Shown here: positions 1 through 6,372 of the stretch, piece by piece | Position numbering within the stretch: the first letter of the stretch is position 1 | Layout: the number at the start of each line of letters is the position of its first letter | From: Gemmatimonadales bacterium | GTDB lineage: Bacteria > Gemmatimonadota > Gemmatimonadetes > Gemmatimonadales > GWC2-71-9 | DNA: 6,566 bases | Assembly: GCA_013812695.1 (NCBI GenBank) | Contig: JACCSZ010000425.1 | Location: forward strand, 1 to 6,566 | Reading direction: 5' to 3' | Notes under the pieces: model-generated | What the model saw: only the letters and a program-made list of their open reading frames with translations | Database searches by the model: none | Told to the model about the DNA's origin: nothing | Made by a program: the position numbers and the translations under genes

Positions 1-215
1 GCCTGCAGCGCCGCGGCCACCGCGCGCGCGGAGGCGGACGTGGTGAGCCGGGTCGGCGCCGGCTGCCGTAAGCGCTCGGCGACGCGGCGCACGCGGGTCG
101 GGCTCACGCCGCCGACCCACTCGCTCAACGCGAAGCCGGCCAGCAGCCCGGCCCCCAGGCCGAGGCCGGCGAAGAGCGCCATCTGGGTCCCGCTCAGCCG
201 CTCATCGTGATGCAC
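1..215 (-). CDS. Small membrane-anchored protein, 5' part only (unrecognised; possibly BON-domain)
   Basis: The reverse strand is open without a stop from a GTG at 215-213 to the window edge, giving the first 71 complete codons of a longer protein. The start is supported by a GGAAGAGG-type Shine-Dalgarno 7 bases upstream; an internal ATG at codon 12 is the alternative. Residues about 12-35 form a Gly/Ala/Leu-rich membrane segment (ALFAGLGLGAGLLAGFAL) ending in SEWVGG. A basic stretch (RVRRVAERLRQ) and a Ala/Ser/Thr-rich segment follow. The N-terminal helix plus an Arg-rich linker suggests a protein anchored in the inner membrane with a soluble domain beyond the window. From memory of similar GC-rich genomes this could lead into a BON domain, but no part of such a domain is visible, so that is a guess. 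It is transcribed divergently from the thrS block. Confidence 0.6.
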   Translation of the reverse strand, partial: MHHDERLSGTQMALFAGLGLGAGLLAGFALSEWVGGVSPTRVRRVAERLRQPAPTRLTTSASARAVAAALQ

Positions 216-308
216 GCCGCAGCCTCTTCCGTGGAAAATCTCGATCGGGTTAAGTTAATCGCGTGGGCGGTCAAACGCAGCGCTGAAATCTGCTTCGAAG
301 GTCTCCGC
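216..308. promoter_or_regulatory. Divergent intergenic region, probable promoters for both flanking genes
   Basis: This 93-base gap lies between two divergently oriented start codons, so it must hold the promoter of the leftward gene and very probably that of the rightward small-ORF/thrS block. Its core (231-260) is clearly more AT-rich than the surroundings and contains a tandem GTTAA pentamer at 249-258 (GTTAAGTTAA). I could not match a convincing -35/-10 pair on either strand. The ends carry the Shine-Dalgarno sequences of the two genes: GAAGG at 297-301 for the plus strand, and the complement of GGAAGAGG near 223-230 for the minus strand. No T-box-like or long structured leader is evident. 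Confidence 0.45.
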
Positions 309-458
309 ATGAACGAGGAACGCGCCGCCGGCCGCGGCCCCGCGCTGGGTCGCTGGGTGGTTGTGGCCGCGCTGCTTCTGATCGGTCTCGCGCTCTACTT
401 CGTCTACGCTCCCCGGAGCCAGCCGCCGGCGCAACCCGCGGCCACCGAGATGCGATGA
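309..458 (+). CDS. 49-residue single-pass membrane protein coupled to thrS
   Basis: The product is a 49-residue protein that I do not recognise. The ATG at 309 is preceded by GAAGG at 297-301, a 7-base spacing. A longer version from the GTG/ATG at 207-212 would run over the start of the divergent gene and lacks that support. The layout is a charged N-terminus (NEERAAGRG), one strongly hydrophobic helix at about residues 16-33 (WVVVAALLLIGLALYFVY), then a short Pro/Gln/Ala-rich tail. Arg15 before the helix and Arg36 after it leave topology ambiguous, although the basic N-terminus favours N-in. Its TGA overlaps the thrS ATG (ATGA at 455-458), so the two are probably translationally coupled. Residues such as PPAQPAATEMR look like an unstructured tail. 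It could be a small envelope protein or an uncharacterised lineage-specific gene; the clean start, the coupling and the helix argue that it is real. Confidence 0.6.
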   Translation: MNEERAAGRGPALGRWVVVAALLLIGLALYFVYAPRSQPPAQPAATEMR

Positions 459-2380
459 GCGTGTCGATCCGCGTCACGCTGCCCGATGGCAGCGTACGCG
501 AGGTGCCGTCCGGGACGACGGCGCGCGAGATCGCCGAAGGGATCGGCGCGGGCCTTGCGCGGGCGGCGCTCGCCGCGCGGGTCAACGGCACCGTGTGGGA
601 CCTCGACCGCCCGATCGACGCCGATGCCACGCTCGCCATCCTGACCGAGCGCGACCCCGACGCGCTGGAGCTGCTTCGGCATTCGTCCGCCCACATCCTG
701 GCCACGGCAGTGCGCGAGCTGTTTCCCGGCGCCGCGATCGGCTTCGGCCCGCCGATCGAGAACGGCTTCTACTACGACTTCCAGGTGGACCGGCCGTTCA
801 CGCCCGAGGACCTCGAGCGCATCGAGGCCAAGATGGGCGAGGTGGCGGCGCGCGACTATCCGTTCGTGCGCGAGGTCGTGGACCGTCCCGCGGCCAACCG
901 GAGGTTCGCCGACGATCCGCTCAAGCTCGAGCGCATCTCCGAGCTGCGCGACGACGAAACCATCACGGTCTACACCGATGGCCCGTTTCAGGACCTGTGC
1001 CGCGGGCCGCACATTCCGCGCACCGGCCGGCTCAAGCACTTCAAACTGTTGTCGGCCGCGGGCGCCTACTGGCGGGGCGACGAGCGCCGGCAGATGCTGC
1101 AGCGCATCTACGGCACGGCGTGTTTCAAGAAGGACGAGCTCGACGCCTACCTCCACCGGCTCGAGGAAGCGCGGAAGCGGGATCACCGCCGGCTGGGCCG
1201 CGAGCTCGACCTGTTCATGTTCCATCCGTCGGCGCCGGGCGCGGCGTTCTGGACGGAGCGGGGCACCACGCTGTACAACCTGCTCGTGGAGTTCGTGCGC
1301 GAGCGCCAGGCTGGGGCGTTCAAGGAGATCAAGACACCGCTGATGTACAACAAGATGCTGTGGGAGCTGTCGGGCCACTGGGGCAAGTACCGCGAGAACA
1401 TGTTCATGGTGCTCAACAAGGAGACCAACGAGGCGGACGCGTCGCTCAAACCGATGAACTGTCCGTCGCACTACCTGCTCTACGCGGCCAAGAAGCATTC
1501 GTACCGCGAGCTCCCGCTCCGGTTCGTCACCTTCGACGTGCTGCACCGGAACGAGGTGACCGGCGCGCTCTCCGGGCTCACGCGGGTCCGGCAGTTCGCG
1601 CAGGACGATTGCCACGTGTTCCTGAGCGAGGGGCAGATCGCGGACGAGGTCAGCTTCCTCATGGACTTCATCCTCGGCTACTACCGCACCTTCGGGCTCG
1701 AGGCCAGCCTCAAGTTCGCCACCCGTCCGGAGACCCGCATCGGCAGCGACGAGATGTGGGACCGCGCGGAAGCCGCGCTCCGCGCCGCGCTCGAGGCCAC
1801 CGGGATGCCCTACGAGCTCAACCCCGGCGATGGCGCGTTCTACGGGCCCAAGATCGACTTCGATGTGACCGACTCCATCGGCCGGAGCTGGCAGCTCGGC
1901 ACGATCCAGCTCGACTACGCCGCGCCCGAGCGCTTCGACCTCGTGTACGTGGGCGACGACAACGCCGAGCACCGGCCGGTCGTGATCCACCGCGCGGTGA
2001 GCGGGTCGTTCGAGCGATTCATCGCCATCCTGATCGAGCATTTCGCCGGCGCGTTCCCGGTCTGGCTGGCGCCCGAGCAGGTCCGCGTGATCCCGATCTC
2101 CGACGCGCAAGGCGACGCCGGCCGCCGGCTGGTCGAGCGGTTGCAGGCCGCCGGGATTCGCGCGCACCTGGACGACCGGAACGAAACCCTCAACTATCGG
2201 GTCCGCGAGGGGGAGGTCGGCAAGGTGCCATACATGGCGGTGGTCGGCCAGCGGGAGGCCGACAGCGACGGCTTGGCGCTCCGGGTGCGCGGGGCGGGAA
2301 AGAAGCAGGACGTGATGTCGGCGGAAGCGTTCATCGCGCGCGTGACGGATGAGGCGCGCACCCGGGCACTCGCGCCGTGA
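455..2380 (+). CDS. thrS: Threonyl-tRNA synthetase
   Basis: This is a cytosolic class II aminoacyl-tRNA synthetase that charges tRNA-Thr with threonine using ATP and hydrolyses mischarged Ser-tRNA-Thr. At 641 residues it has the full bacterial length. Domains in order are a TGS domain (about 1-63), the editing domain (about 64-225), the catalytic core (about 245-535) and the anticodon-binding domain (about 540-640). The editing site is intact: His76 and His80 (HSSAH), with Cys182 and His186 in DLCRGPH. The zinc ligands that bind threonine are Cys336 (MNCPSH), His387 (QDDCH) and His512 (VIHRA). Motif 2 has Arg365 in HRNE, and motif 3 has Arg521 in GSFERF. The ATG overlaps the previous stop (ATGA), with only a weak GAGA at 447-450, so translation probably depends on the upstream small ORF. 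It ends in a GTGA overlap with the peptidase gene. The usual infC-rpmI-rplT genes do not follow. No truncation or missing key residue was found. Confidence 0.98.
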   Translation: MSVSIRVTLPDGSVREVPSGTTAREIAEGIGAGLARAALAARVNGTVWDLDRPIDADATLAILTERDPDALELLRHSSAHILATAVRELFPGAAIGFGPPIENGFYYDFQVDRPFTPEDLERIEAKMGEVAARDYPFVREVVDRPAANRRFADDPLKLERISELRDDETITVYTDGPFQDLCRGPHIPRTGRLKHFKLLSAAGAYWRGDERRQMLQRIYGTACFKKDELDAYLHRLEEARKRDHRRLGRELDLFMFHPSAPGAAFWTERGTTLYNLLVEFVRERQAGAFKEIKTPLMYNKMLWELSGHWGKYRENMFMVLNKETNEADASLKPMNCPSHYLLYAAKKHSYRELPLRFVTFDVLHRNEVTGALSGLTRVRQFAQDDCHVFLSEGQIADEVSFLMDFILGYYRTFGLEASLKFATRPETRIGSDEMWDRAEAALRAALEATGMPYELNPGDGAFYGPKIDFDVTDSIGRSWQLGTIQLDYAAPERFDLVYVGDDNAEHRPVVIHRAVSGSFERFIAILIEHFAGAFPVWLAPEQVRVIPISDAQGDAGRRLVERLQAAGIRAHLDDRNETLNYRVREGEVGKVPYMAVVGQREADSDGLALRVRGAGKKQDVMSAEAFIARVTDEARTRALAP

Positions 2381-4512
2381 GCGGGCGGCGGTGGCGGCTG
2401 CTCACCGCGGCCGGGCTGACGGTCCTCCCGCCCGCGTCGTACGGCGTGGCCCAGGACGCCAGGCCCCCAGTGGCTCGGGTCGTGCCAAGGATCGACACCT
2501 CGTTCGGCGACATCCGTCGCGACGACTACGCCTGGCTTCGCGGCCGCGAGGATCCCCAGGTCATCCGGTATCTCGAGGCGGAGAACCGCCACACCGACGC
2601 CGTCCTGCTCCCCACGCGTGGCTTGCAGGACAGCCTGTACACGGAGATGGTCGGACGGATCAAGGAAACCGACGAGACGGTCCCCGAGCGGGAGGGCGAG
2701 TTCTGGTACTTCAGCCGCACCGAGGCCGGGCGACAGTATCCGAGCCTGTACCGGGCACGCCGGGACGGCCCCCGTCAACTGCTGCTCGACCAGAACCAGG
2801 CAGCCGAGGGCAAGCGCTACTATCGAGTGGGCGACTTCCGGGTGAGCCCCGACGCTCGGCTCGCCGCGTTCAGCGTGGACACCAGCGGGGCTGAGCTGTA
2901 CACCGTCCGGGTGAAGGATCTTCGGAGCGGCCGCCTGCTGGCGGACCGGATCCCCAACGTCGTCTCCGGCCTCGAATGGGCGGCGGATAACGGGACCCTG
3001 TTCTACGTTCGCGCCGACTCCGCCCAGCGACCGTACCGCCTGTATCGGCATGTGCTCGGGACCGATGCCGCCGCCGACGCGCTGATCTACGAGGAGCGGG
3101 ATCCCGTGTTCAACCTCGAGCTGCGGAAGACGCGGAGCAGCGCGTTTCTCCTGGTGACGCTCGAGGCGTTCGGCTCTACCGAGGTGCGCTACCTGCCGGC
3201 CGCCCGTCCCGACGCACCGCTCGCGGTGGTGGAGCCCCGTCGCGCGGACCTCGAGTACAGCGTCGAGCACGCCGGATCGACGTTCTTCGTGCTCACCAAC
3301 GACTCGGCGCCGAACTTCCGCCTGATGCGCGTGCCCACTGCCGCGCCCAGCCGGGCCCACTGGCGCCCCGTACTGCCGGCCAGCGATTCGGTGATGCTGG
3401 AACGGATGGACGCGTTCCGTCACCATCTGGTGCTCTACGAGCGCGCGGGCGGACTCCAACAGATCGAGGTGTTCGATCTCCGCGGCGGACGGCGGCACCG
3501 CGTAGCCTTCGACGAGCCACTCTACGCGCTGCAACCGCAGCGAAACCCGGCTTTCGACACCCAGACCCTGCGGTTCCGCTACGCCTCGCTCGTCGTGCCG
3601 TCGAGCGTGTACGACTACGACATGCGCCGGCGTACCCGCGTGCTCCGGAAGCGAGAGGAGATTCGCGGCGGCTACGATCCCGCGCGCTACGCCCAAGAGC
3701 GGACGTTCGCCACCGCGGAGGACGGCACCCGTGTGCCGGTATCGCTCGTCTACCGTGCCCCGCTCGTCCGCGACGGCCGCCGACCGATGCTGCTCTACGC
3801 GTACGGCTCGTACGGCTACAGCATGGACCCGTGGTTCCGCCGCAATGCGGTGAGCCTGCTCGATCGCGGCTTCGTGTATGCGATCGCGCACGTGCGCGGC
3901 GGGCAGGAGCTGGGCCGCGCCTGGTACGACCAGGGCAAGCTGCTGGCCAAGCGCAACAGCTTCACCGATTTCATCGCGGCCGCCGAGATGCTGACCCGCC
4001 AGCGCTACACCAGCCGCGAGCACCTGGCGATTCAAGGCGAAAGTGCCGGCGGGCTGCTCATGGGCGCGGTCGTGAACATGCGGCCGGACCTGTTCGGTGC
4101 CGCGGTGATGGGCGTGCCGTTCGTGGACGTGATCAACACGATGCTCGACGCCTCCATTCCACTCACCGCCCAGGAATGGAAGCAGTGGGGCGACCCGCAC
4201 GACTCGACATACTACGCCTACATGCGCTCGTACTCCCCGTACGACAACATCCGCGCTCAGTCGTACCCCTCGCTCCTGGTGACGGCCGGGCTCAACGACC
4301 CGCGGGTGGGCTACTGGGAGCCCGCCAAGTGGACCGCCAAACTCCGCGCGACCAAGACCGACGCCAACCCGCTGCTGCTCCGGACCAACATGGGTGCCGG
4401 GCATGGCGGCGCCTCGGGGCGCTACGACGCGCTGCGCGAGGAGGCGCTGATCTTCGCGTTCGTGGTGCGCATGGTGGGCGCTGGCGGACGTCCAGGGACG
4501 TCGCACCCGTAG
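2377..4512 (+). CDS. Exported S9A serine peptidase, oligopeptidase B-like
   Basis: The product is a 711-residue prolyl-oligopeptidase-family peptidase closest to oligopeptidase B, which cuts short peptides after basic residues. The GTG start overlaps the thrS stop (GTGA); the next in-frame Met is residue 91, too late. Residues 1-25 look like a signal peptide: basic RRWR, a hydrophobic core from Leu8 to about Ala20, and a GVA site before Gln26. The mature protein would then act outside the cytoplasm, unlike E. coli OpdB. The N-terminal part and beta-propeller occupy about 30-430 and the alpha/beta-hydrolase domain about 440-700. The triad is Ser556 (GESAGG), Asp641 (LNDPRV) and His676 (GAGHGG), a constant 24-residue offset from the E. 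coli enzyme. Of the pocket residues, Glu600 matches Glu576, but Lys602 stands where E. coli has Glu578, and Trp486 where it has Asp462. Preference for Arg/Lys is therefore uncertain. The symbols opdB/ptrB are withheld for that reason. Confidence 0.93.
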   Translation: MSGRRWRLLTAAGLTVLPPASYGVAQDARPPVARVVPRIDTSFGDIRRDDYAWLRGREDPQVIRYLEAENRHTDAVLLPTRGLQDSLYTEMVGRIKETDETVPEREGEFWYFSRTEAGRQYPSLYRARRDGPRQLLLDQNQAAEGKRYYRVGDFRVSPDARLAAFSVDTSGAELYTVRVKDLRSGRLLADRIPNVVSGLEWAADNGTLFYVRADSAQRPYRLYRHVLGTDAAADALIYEERDPVFNLELRKTRSSAFLLVTLEAFGSTEVRYLPAARPDAPLAVVEPRRADLEYSVEHAGSTFFVLTNDSAPNFRLMRVPTAAPSRAHWRPVLPASDSVMLERMDAFRHHLVLYERAGGLQQIEVFDLRGGRRHRVAFDEPLYALQPQRNPAFDTQTLRFRYASLVVPSSVYDYDMRRRTRVLRKREEIRGGYDPARYAQERTFATAEDGTRVPVSLVYRAPLVRDGRRPMLLYAYGSYGYSMDPWFRRNAVSLLDRGFVYAIAHVRGGQELGRAWYDQGKLLAKRNSFTDFIAAAEMLTRQRYTSREHLAIQGESAGGLLMGAVVNMRPDLFGAAVMGVPFVDVINTMLDASIPLTAQEWKQWGDPHDSTYYAYMRSYSPYDNIRAQSYPSLLVTAGLNDPRVGYWEPAKWTAKLRATKTDANPLLLRTNMGAGHGGASGRYDALREEALIFAFVVRMVGAGGRPGTSHP

Positions 4513-4519
4513 GCCCGAC

Positions 4520-4556
4520 CCACCCGTCATCCCGCTGCGCTCGGGATGACGGGTGG
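4520..4556. repeat. Perfect 15-bp palindrome, REP-like element or transcription barrier
   Basis: Bases 4520-4534 (core CACCCGTCATCCCG) are the exact reverse complement of 4542-4556 (CGGGATGACGGGTG plus one more pair), with a 7-base loop, CTGCGCT, that can itself form a short GC pair. The hairpin starts 8 bases after the peptidase stop codon and separates two co-directional gene blocks, as a terminator would. There is no T-run after the right arm (GCTGCGACCC follows), so it is not a textbook intrinsic terminator. The GTCATCCCG...CGGGATGAC theme resembles palindromes dispersed between genes in many GC-rich genomes. A REP-like repeat that stabilises the 3' end of mRNA or hinders transcription is therefore the likelier reading. 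One copy in this window cannot show that it is dispersed. Confidence 0.6.
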
Positions 4557-4575
4557 CTGCGACCCGGATTATCTT
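4546..4575 (+). promoter_or_regulatory. Candidate promoter of the thiolase-bioY block
   Basis: A -35-like ATGACG (4546-4551) and a -10-like TATCTT (4570-4575) are separated by 18 bases; each matches four of six positions of the sigma-70 consensus. Initiation would fall near 4582 and leave a leader of roughly 28 bases before the GTG at 4610. The -35 element lies in the right arm of the palindrome at 4520-4556. The GGATTATCTTGCC stretch is the most AT-rich part of the gap, which supports the -10 placement more than the -35. Confidence 0.35.
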
Positions 4576-4609
4576 GCCGTCGCAGGCTCCTTCAACTGGA
4601 ACGGTACCC

Positions 4610-5800
4610 GTGAGCGACAGCCGGACTCCCGTCATTCTCTCCGCGGTCCGCACCCCGATCGGCCGCTACCTCGGCGGGCTCTCCGGCTTCACCGCGCCGC
4701 AGCTCGGCGCCATGGTCATCCGGGACGCGGTGGTCCGCGCGGGGATCGACGCGGGCGCGGTCGAGGAAGTGATCATGGGACAGGTGGTGCAGGGCGGCTC
4801 GGGCCAGGCTCCCGCACGTCAGGCGCTGATTCAGGCCGGACTGGCCGCGGCCATACCCGCCCTCACCGTGAATAAGGTCTGCGGCTCGGGGCTCAAGGCC
4901 GTCATGCTCGCCGCGCAGGCGATCAAAGCGGGCGATGCCGAAGTGATCGTGGCTGGCGGGCAGGAATCGATGTCGAGCGCACCCCACTACGTCTACGGCA
5001 TGCGCACTGGGATCAGGGCCGGCAACCAGACCATGGTCGACGGCATGATCCACGATGGCCTGTGGGATTCGTTCGGCTGCTGCCACATGGGGGAGTACGC
5101 CGAGTATACCGCGGACAAGGCCGGCGTGAGCCGTCAGGATCAGGACGCCTACGCCTACGAGAGCCACCGAAAAGCGCTGGCCGCGCAGGACGCCGGCAAA
5201 TTCAAGGCGGAGATCCTGCCCGTGCCGACGCCAGGCAAGGCGGGCCCGACCACCGTTTCGGCGGATGAGTCGCCGCGCAGGGACACCAGCGCGGACACGC
5301 TCGCGAAGCTCAAGCCGGTGTTCAAAAAGGACGGCGGCTCGGTCACCGCCGGCAACGCGCCGGGCCTCAACGACGGCGCCAGCGCACTGGTGGTGACCTC
5401 GCTGGCGTTCGCGAAGGCGCAGGGGCTCGCGCCGATGGCGCGCGTGACCGGCTACGCCACCGGTGGCGGCGAGCCGCGCGACTTGTTCTTCGCGCCGGTG
5501 CTCGCCGTGCGGACCCTGATGGAGAAGTCGAACAGCTCGATCGGCAGCTACGATCTGATCGAGGCCAACGAGGCGTTCGCGGTTCAGGCGCTCGCCGACG
5601 GTCGCGAGCTCGGGTGGGACTGGGACCGGGTCAACGTTAACGGCGGCGCCGTGGCGCTCGGTCACCCCATCGGCGCGAGCGGCGCGCGCGTTCTCACCAC
5701 GCTGCTCTACGCGCTGCGCGATCGCGGTGGGTCGAGCGGCCTCGCGACGCTCTGCCTGGGCGGCGGCAACGCCGTCGCGCTGAGCGTGGAGATGATCTGA
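4610..5800 (+). CDS. Acetyl-CoA C-acetyltransferase (thiolase II, AtoB/PhaA type)
   Basis: This cytosolic enzyme condenses two acetyl-CoA to acetoacetyl-CoA, or runs in the degradative direction, as in polyhydroxybutyrate, mevalonate or ketone-body routes. The GTG at 4610 gives 396 residues beginning MSDSRTPVILSAVRTPIG, the normal start of the family, with a weak GGA 9 bases upstream. The longer in-frame start at 4553 lies inside the palindrome and adds an atypical 19 residues. All thiolase signatures are present: nucleophile Cys91 in NKVCGSG, Asn320 in EANEAFA, His352 in GHPIGASGAR, and the second cysteine Cys382 in LCLGGGN. The loop at 155-163 reads FGCCHMGEY, giving two extra adjacent cysteines. 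The stop overlaps the bioY start (TGATG), so the two are probably co-translated. The choice between biosynthetic and degradative role cannot be made from sequence; a longer-chain 3-ketoacyl-CoA thiolase is less likely given the AtoB-like motifs. Confidence 0.95.
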   Translation: MSDSRTPVILSAVRTPIGRYLGGLSGFTAPQLGAMVIRDAVVRAGIDAGAVEEVIMGQVVQGGSGQAPARQALIQAGLAAAIPALTVNKVCGSGLKAVMLAAQAIKAGDAEVIVAGGQESMSSAPHYVYGMRTGIRAGNQTMVDGMIHDGLWDSFGCCHMGEYAEYTADKAGVSRQDQDAYAYESHRKALAAQDAGKFKAEILPVPTPGKAGPTTVSADESPRRDTSADTLAKLKPVFKKDGGSVTAGNAPGLNDGASALVVTSLAFAKAQGLAPMARVTGYATGGGEPRDLFFAPVLAVRTLMEKSNSSIGSYDLIEANEAFAVQALADGRELGWDWDRVNVNGGAVALGHPIGASGARVLTTLLYALRDRGGSSGLATLCLGGGNAVALSVEMI

Positions 5801-6372
5801 TGAGCGCTCCCCGGGAAGTCTCTGACCTGGGGGCGCCGCCGCGCAGCCGATCGGTGCGTCGCCCGATCGCGATTGCGGCCGGCGCGCTCCTCGTGGCCCT
5901 GGCGGCGCAGGTGGCCGTGCCCGTCCCGTTCAGCCCGGTGCCGATGACCCTGCAGCCGCTCGCGGTGCTCGCGGTCGGCGGGCTGCTCGGCGCGCCGGGC
6001 GGCGTCGCGAGCCTCATCCTGTACCTCGGGCTCGGGATCGCGGGTCTGCCGGTGTTCGCAGGAGGGTCGTCCGGGATCATTCATCTGCTGGGCCCGACGG
6101 GCGGCTACCTGCTGGCGTTCCCGGTGGCGGCCGGGGTCGTGGGCGCGCTGGCGGGCTCGAGCGCCGGTGTGCTGCGCGTGCTGCTCGCCTGCGCGATGGG
6201 CATGGTGGTGATCCACACCGGCGGGGTGGCGCAGCTCGCGCTGCTCGGCGGAGATCCCGCCCTGGCCTTCCGCGTCGGCTTCGTTCCGTTCCTCACCGGG
6301 GACCTGCTGAAGGTCGGTCTCGCGGCGGCCGTCATCCTGGGCGGCCGGTCGATGGTCCGCGGGTCCAATTGA
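5800..6372 (+). CDS. bioY: Biotin transporter BioY
   Basis: This inner-membrane protein binds and imports biotin as the substrate-binding S component of an energy-coupling-factor transporter. It has 190 residues, the usual BioY length. After a basic N-terminal tail (RSRSVRRP, 16-22) come about six hydrophobic segments at roughly 23-41, 50-66, 68-84, 100-118, 123-150 and 160-180. Family signatures are PVPMTLQPL (46-54), GLPVFAGG (82-89), GPTGGYLLAF (98-107) and FVPFLTGDLLKVGLA (161-175) with Asp168 and Lys171. The ATG overlaps the thiolase stop by one base and has GGAG at 5788-5791, an 8-base spacing. No EcfA ATPase or EcfT gene is visible. It either uses shared ECF modules encoded elsewhere or works as a solitary BioY, which is known for the family. 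The link to a thiolase fits a cell supplying biotin to acyl-CoA carboxylases; that is inference. Confidence 0.95.
   Translation: MSAPREVSDLGAPPRSRSVRRPIAIAAGALLVALAAQVAVPVPFSPVPMTLQPLAVLAVGGLLGAPGGVASLILYLGLGIAGLPVFAGGSSGIIHLLGPTGGYLLAFPVAAGVVGALAGSSAGVLRVLLACAMGMVVIHTGGVAQLALLGGDPALAFRVGFVPFLTGDLLKVGLAAAVILGGRSMVRGSN

Noticed and set aside
207..308. Longer 83-residue version of the small ORF before thrS
   Set aside because: It would overlap the divergent gene's start and the promoter region, while the ATG at 309 has a good Shine-Dalgarno.
216..454. T-box or other tRNA-sensing leader before thrS
   Set aside because: The short gap is followed immediately by a coding small ORF. I could not see a conserved T-box sequence or an antiterminator/terminator pair.
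404..2167. 587-residue reverse-strand reading frame opposite thrS
   Set aside because: It lies entirely antisense to a certain gene. Its His/Arg/Glu/Val-rich low-complexity composition is what strong GC bias at third codon positions produces, and no domain is recognisable.
595..2352. 585-residue plus-strand frame overlapping thrS in another frame
   Set aside because: It is an Arg/Pro/Ala-rich out-of-frame translation of thrS, caused by the scarcity of stop codons in GC-rich DNA.
4520..4560. Textbook intrinsic terminator
   Set aside because: The stem is strong but is followed by GC-rich sequence rather than a T-run, so only a REP-like or barrier role is proposed.
4553..4609. 19-residue N-terminal extension of the thiolase from an upstream start
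   Set aside because: The start codon lies in the palindrome arm and the added residues match nothing in the family. The GTG at 4610 gives the canonical N-terminus.
2194..4653. 819-residue reverse-strand reading frame opposite the peptidase gene
   Set aside because: It is an antisense shadow of the S9 peptidase with Arg/His/Gly-rich composition and no motif. It also runs through the palindrome and both flanking genes.
4592..5665. 357-residue reverse-strand frame opposite the thiolase
   Set aside because: It is an antisense GC shadow of a gene whose catalytic residues are all present on the plus strand.
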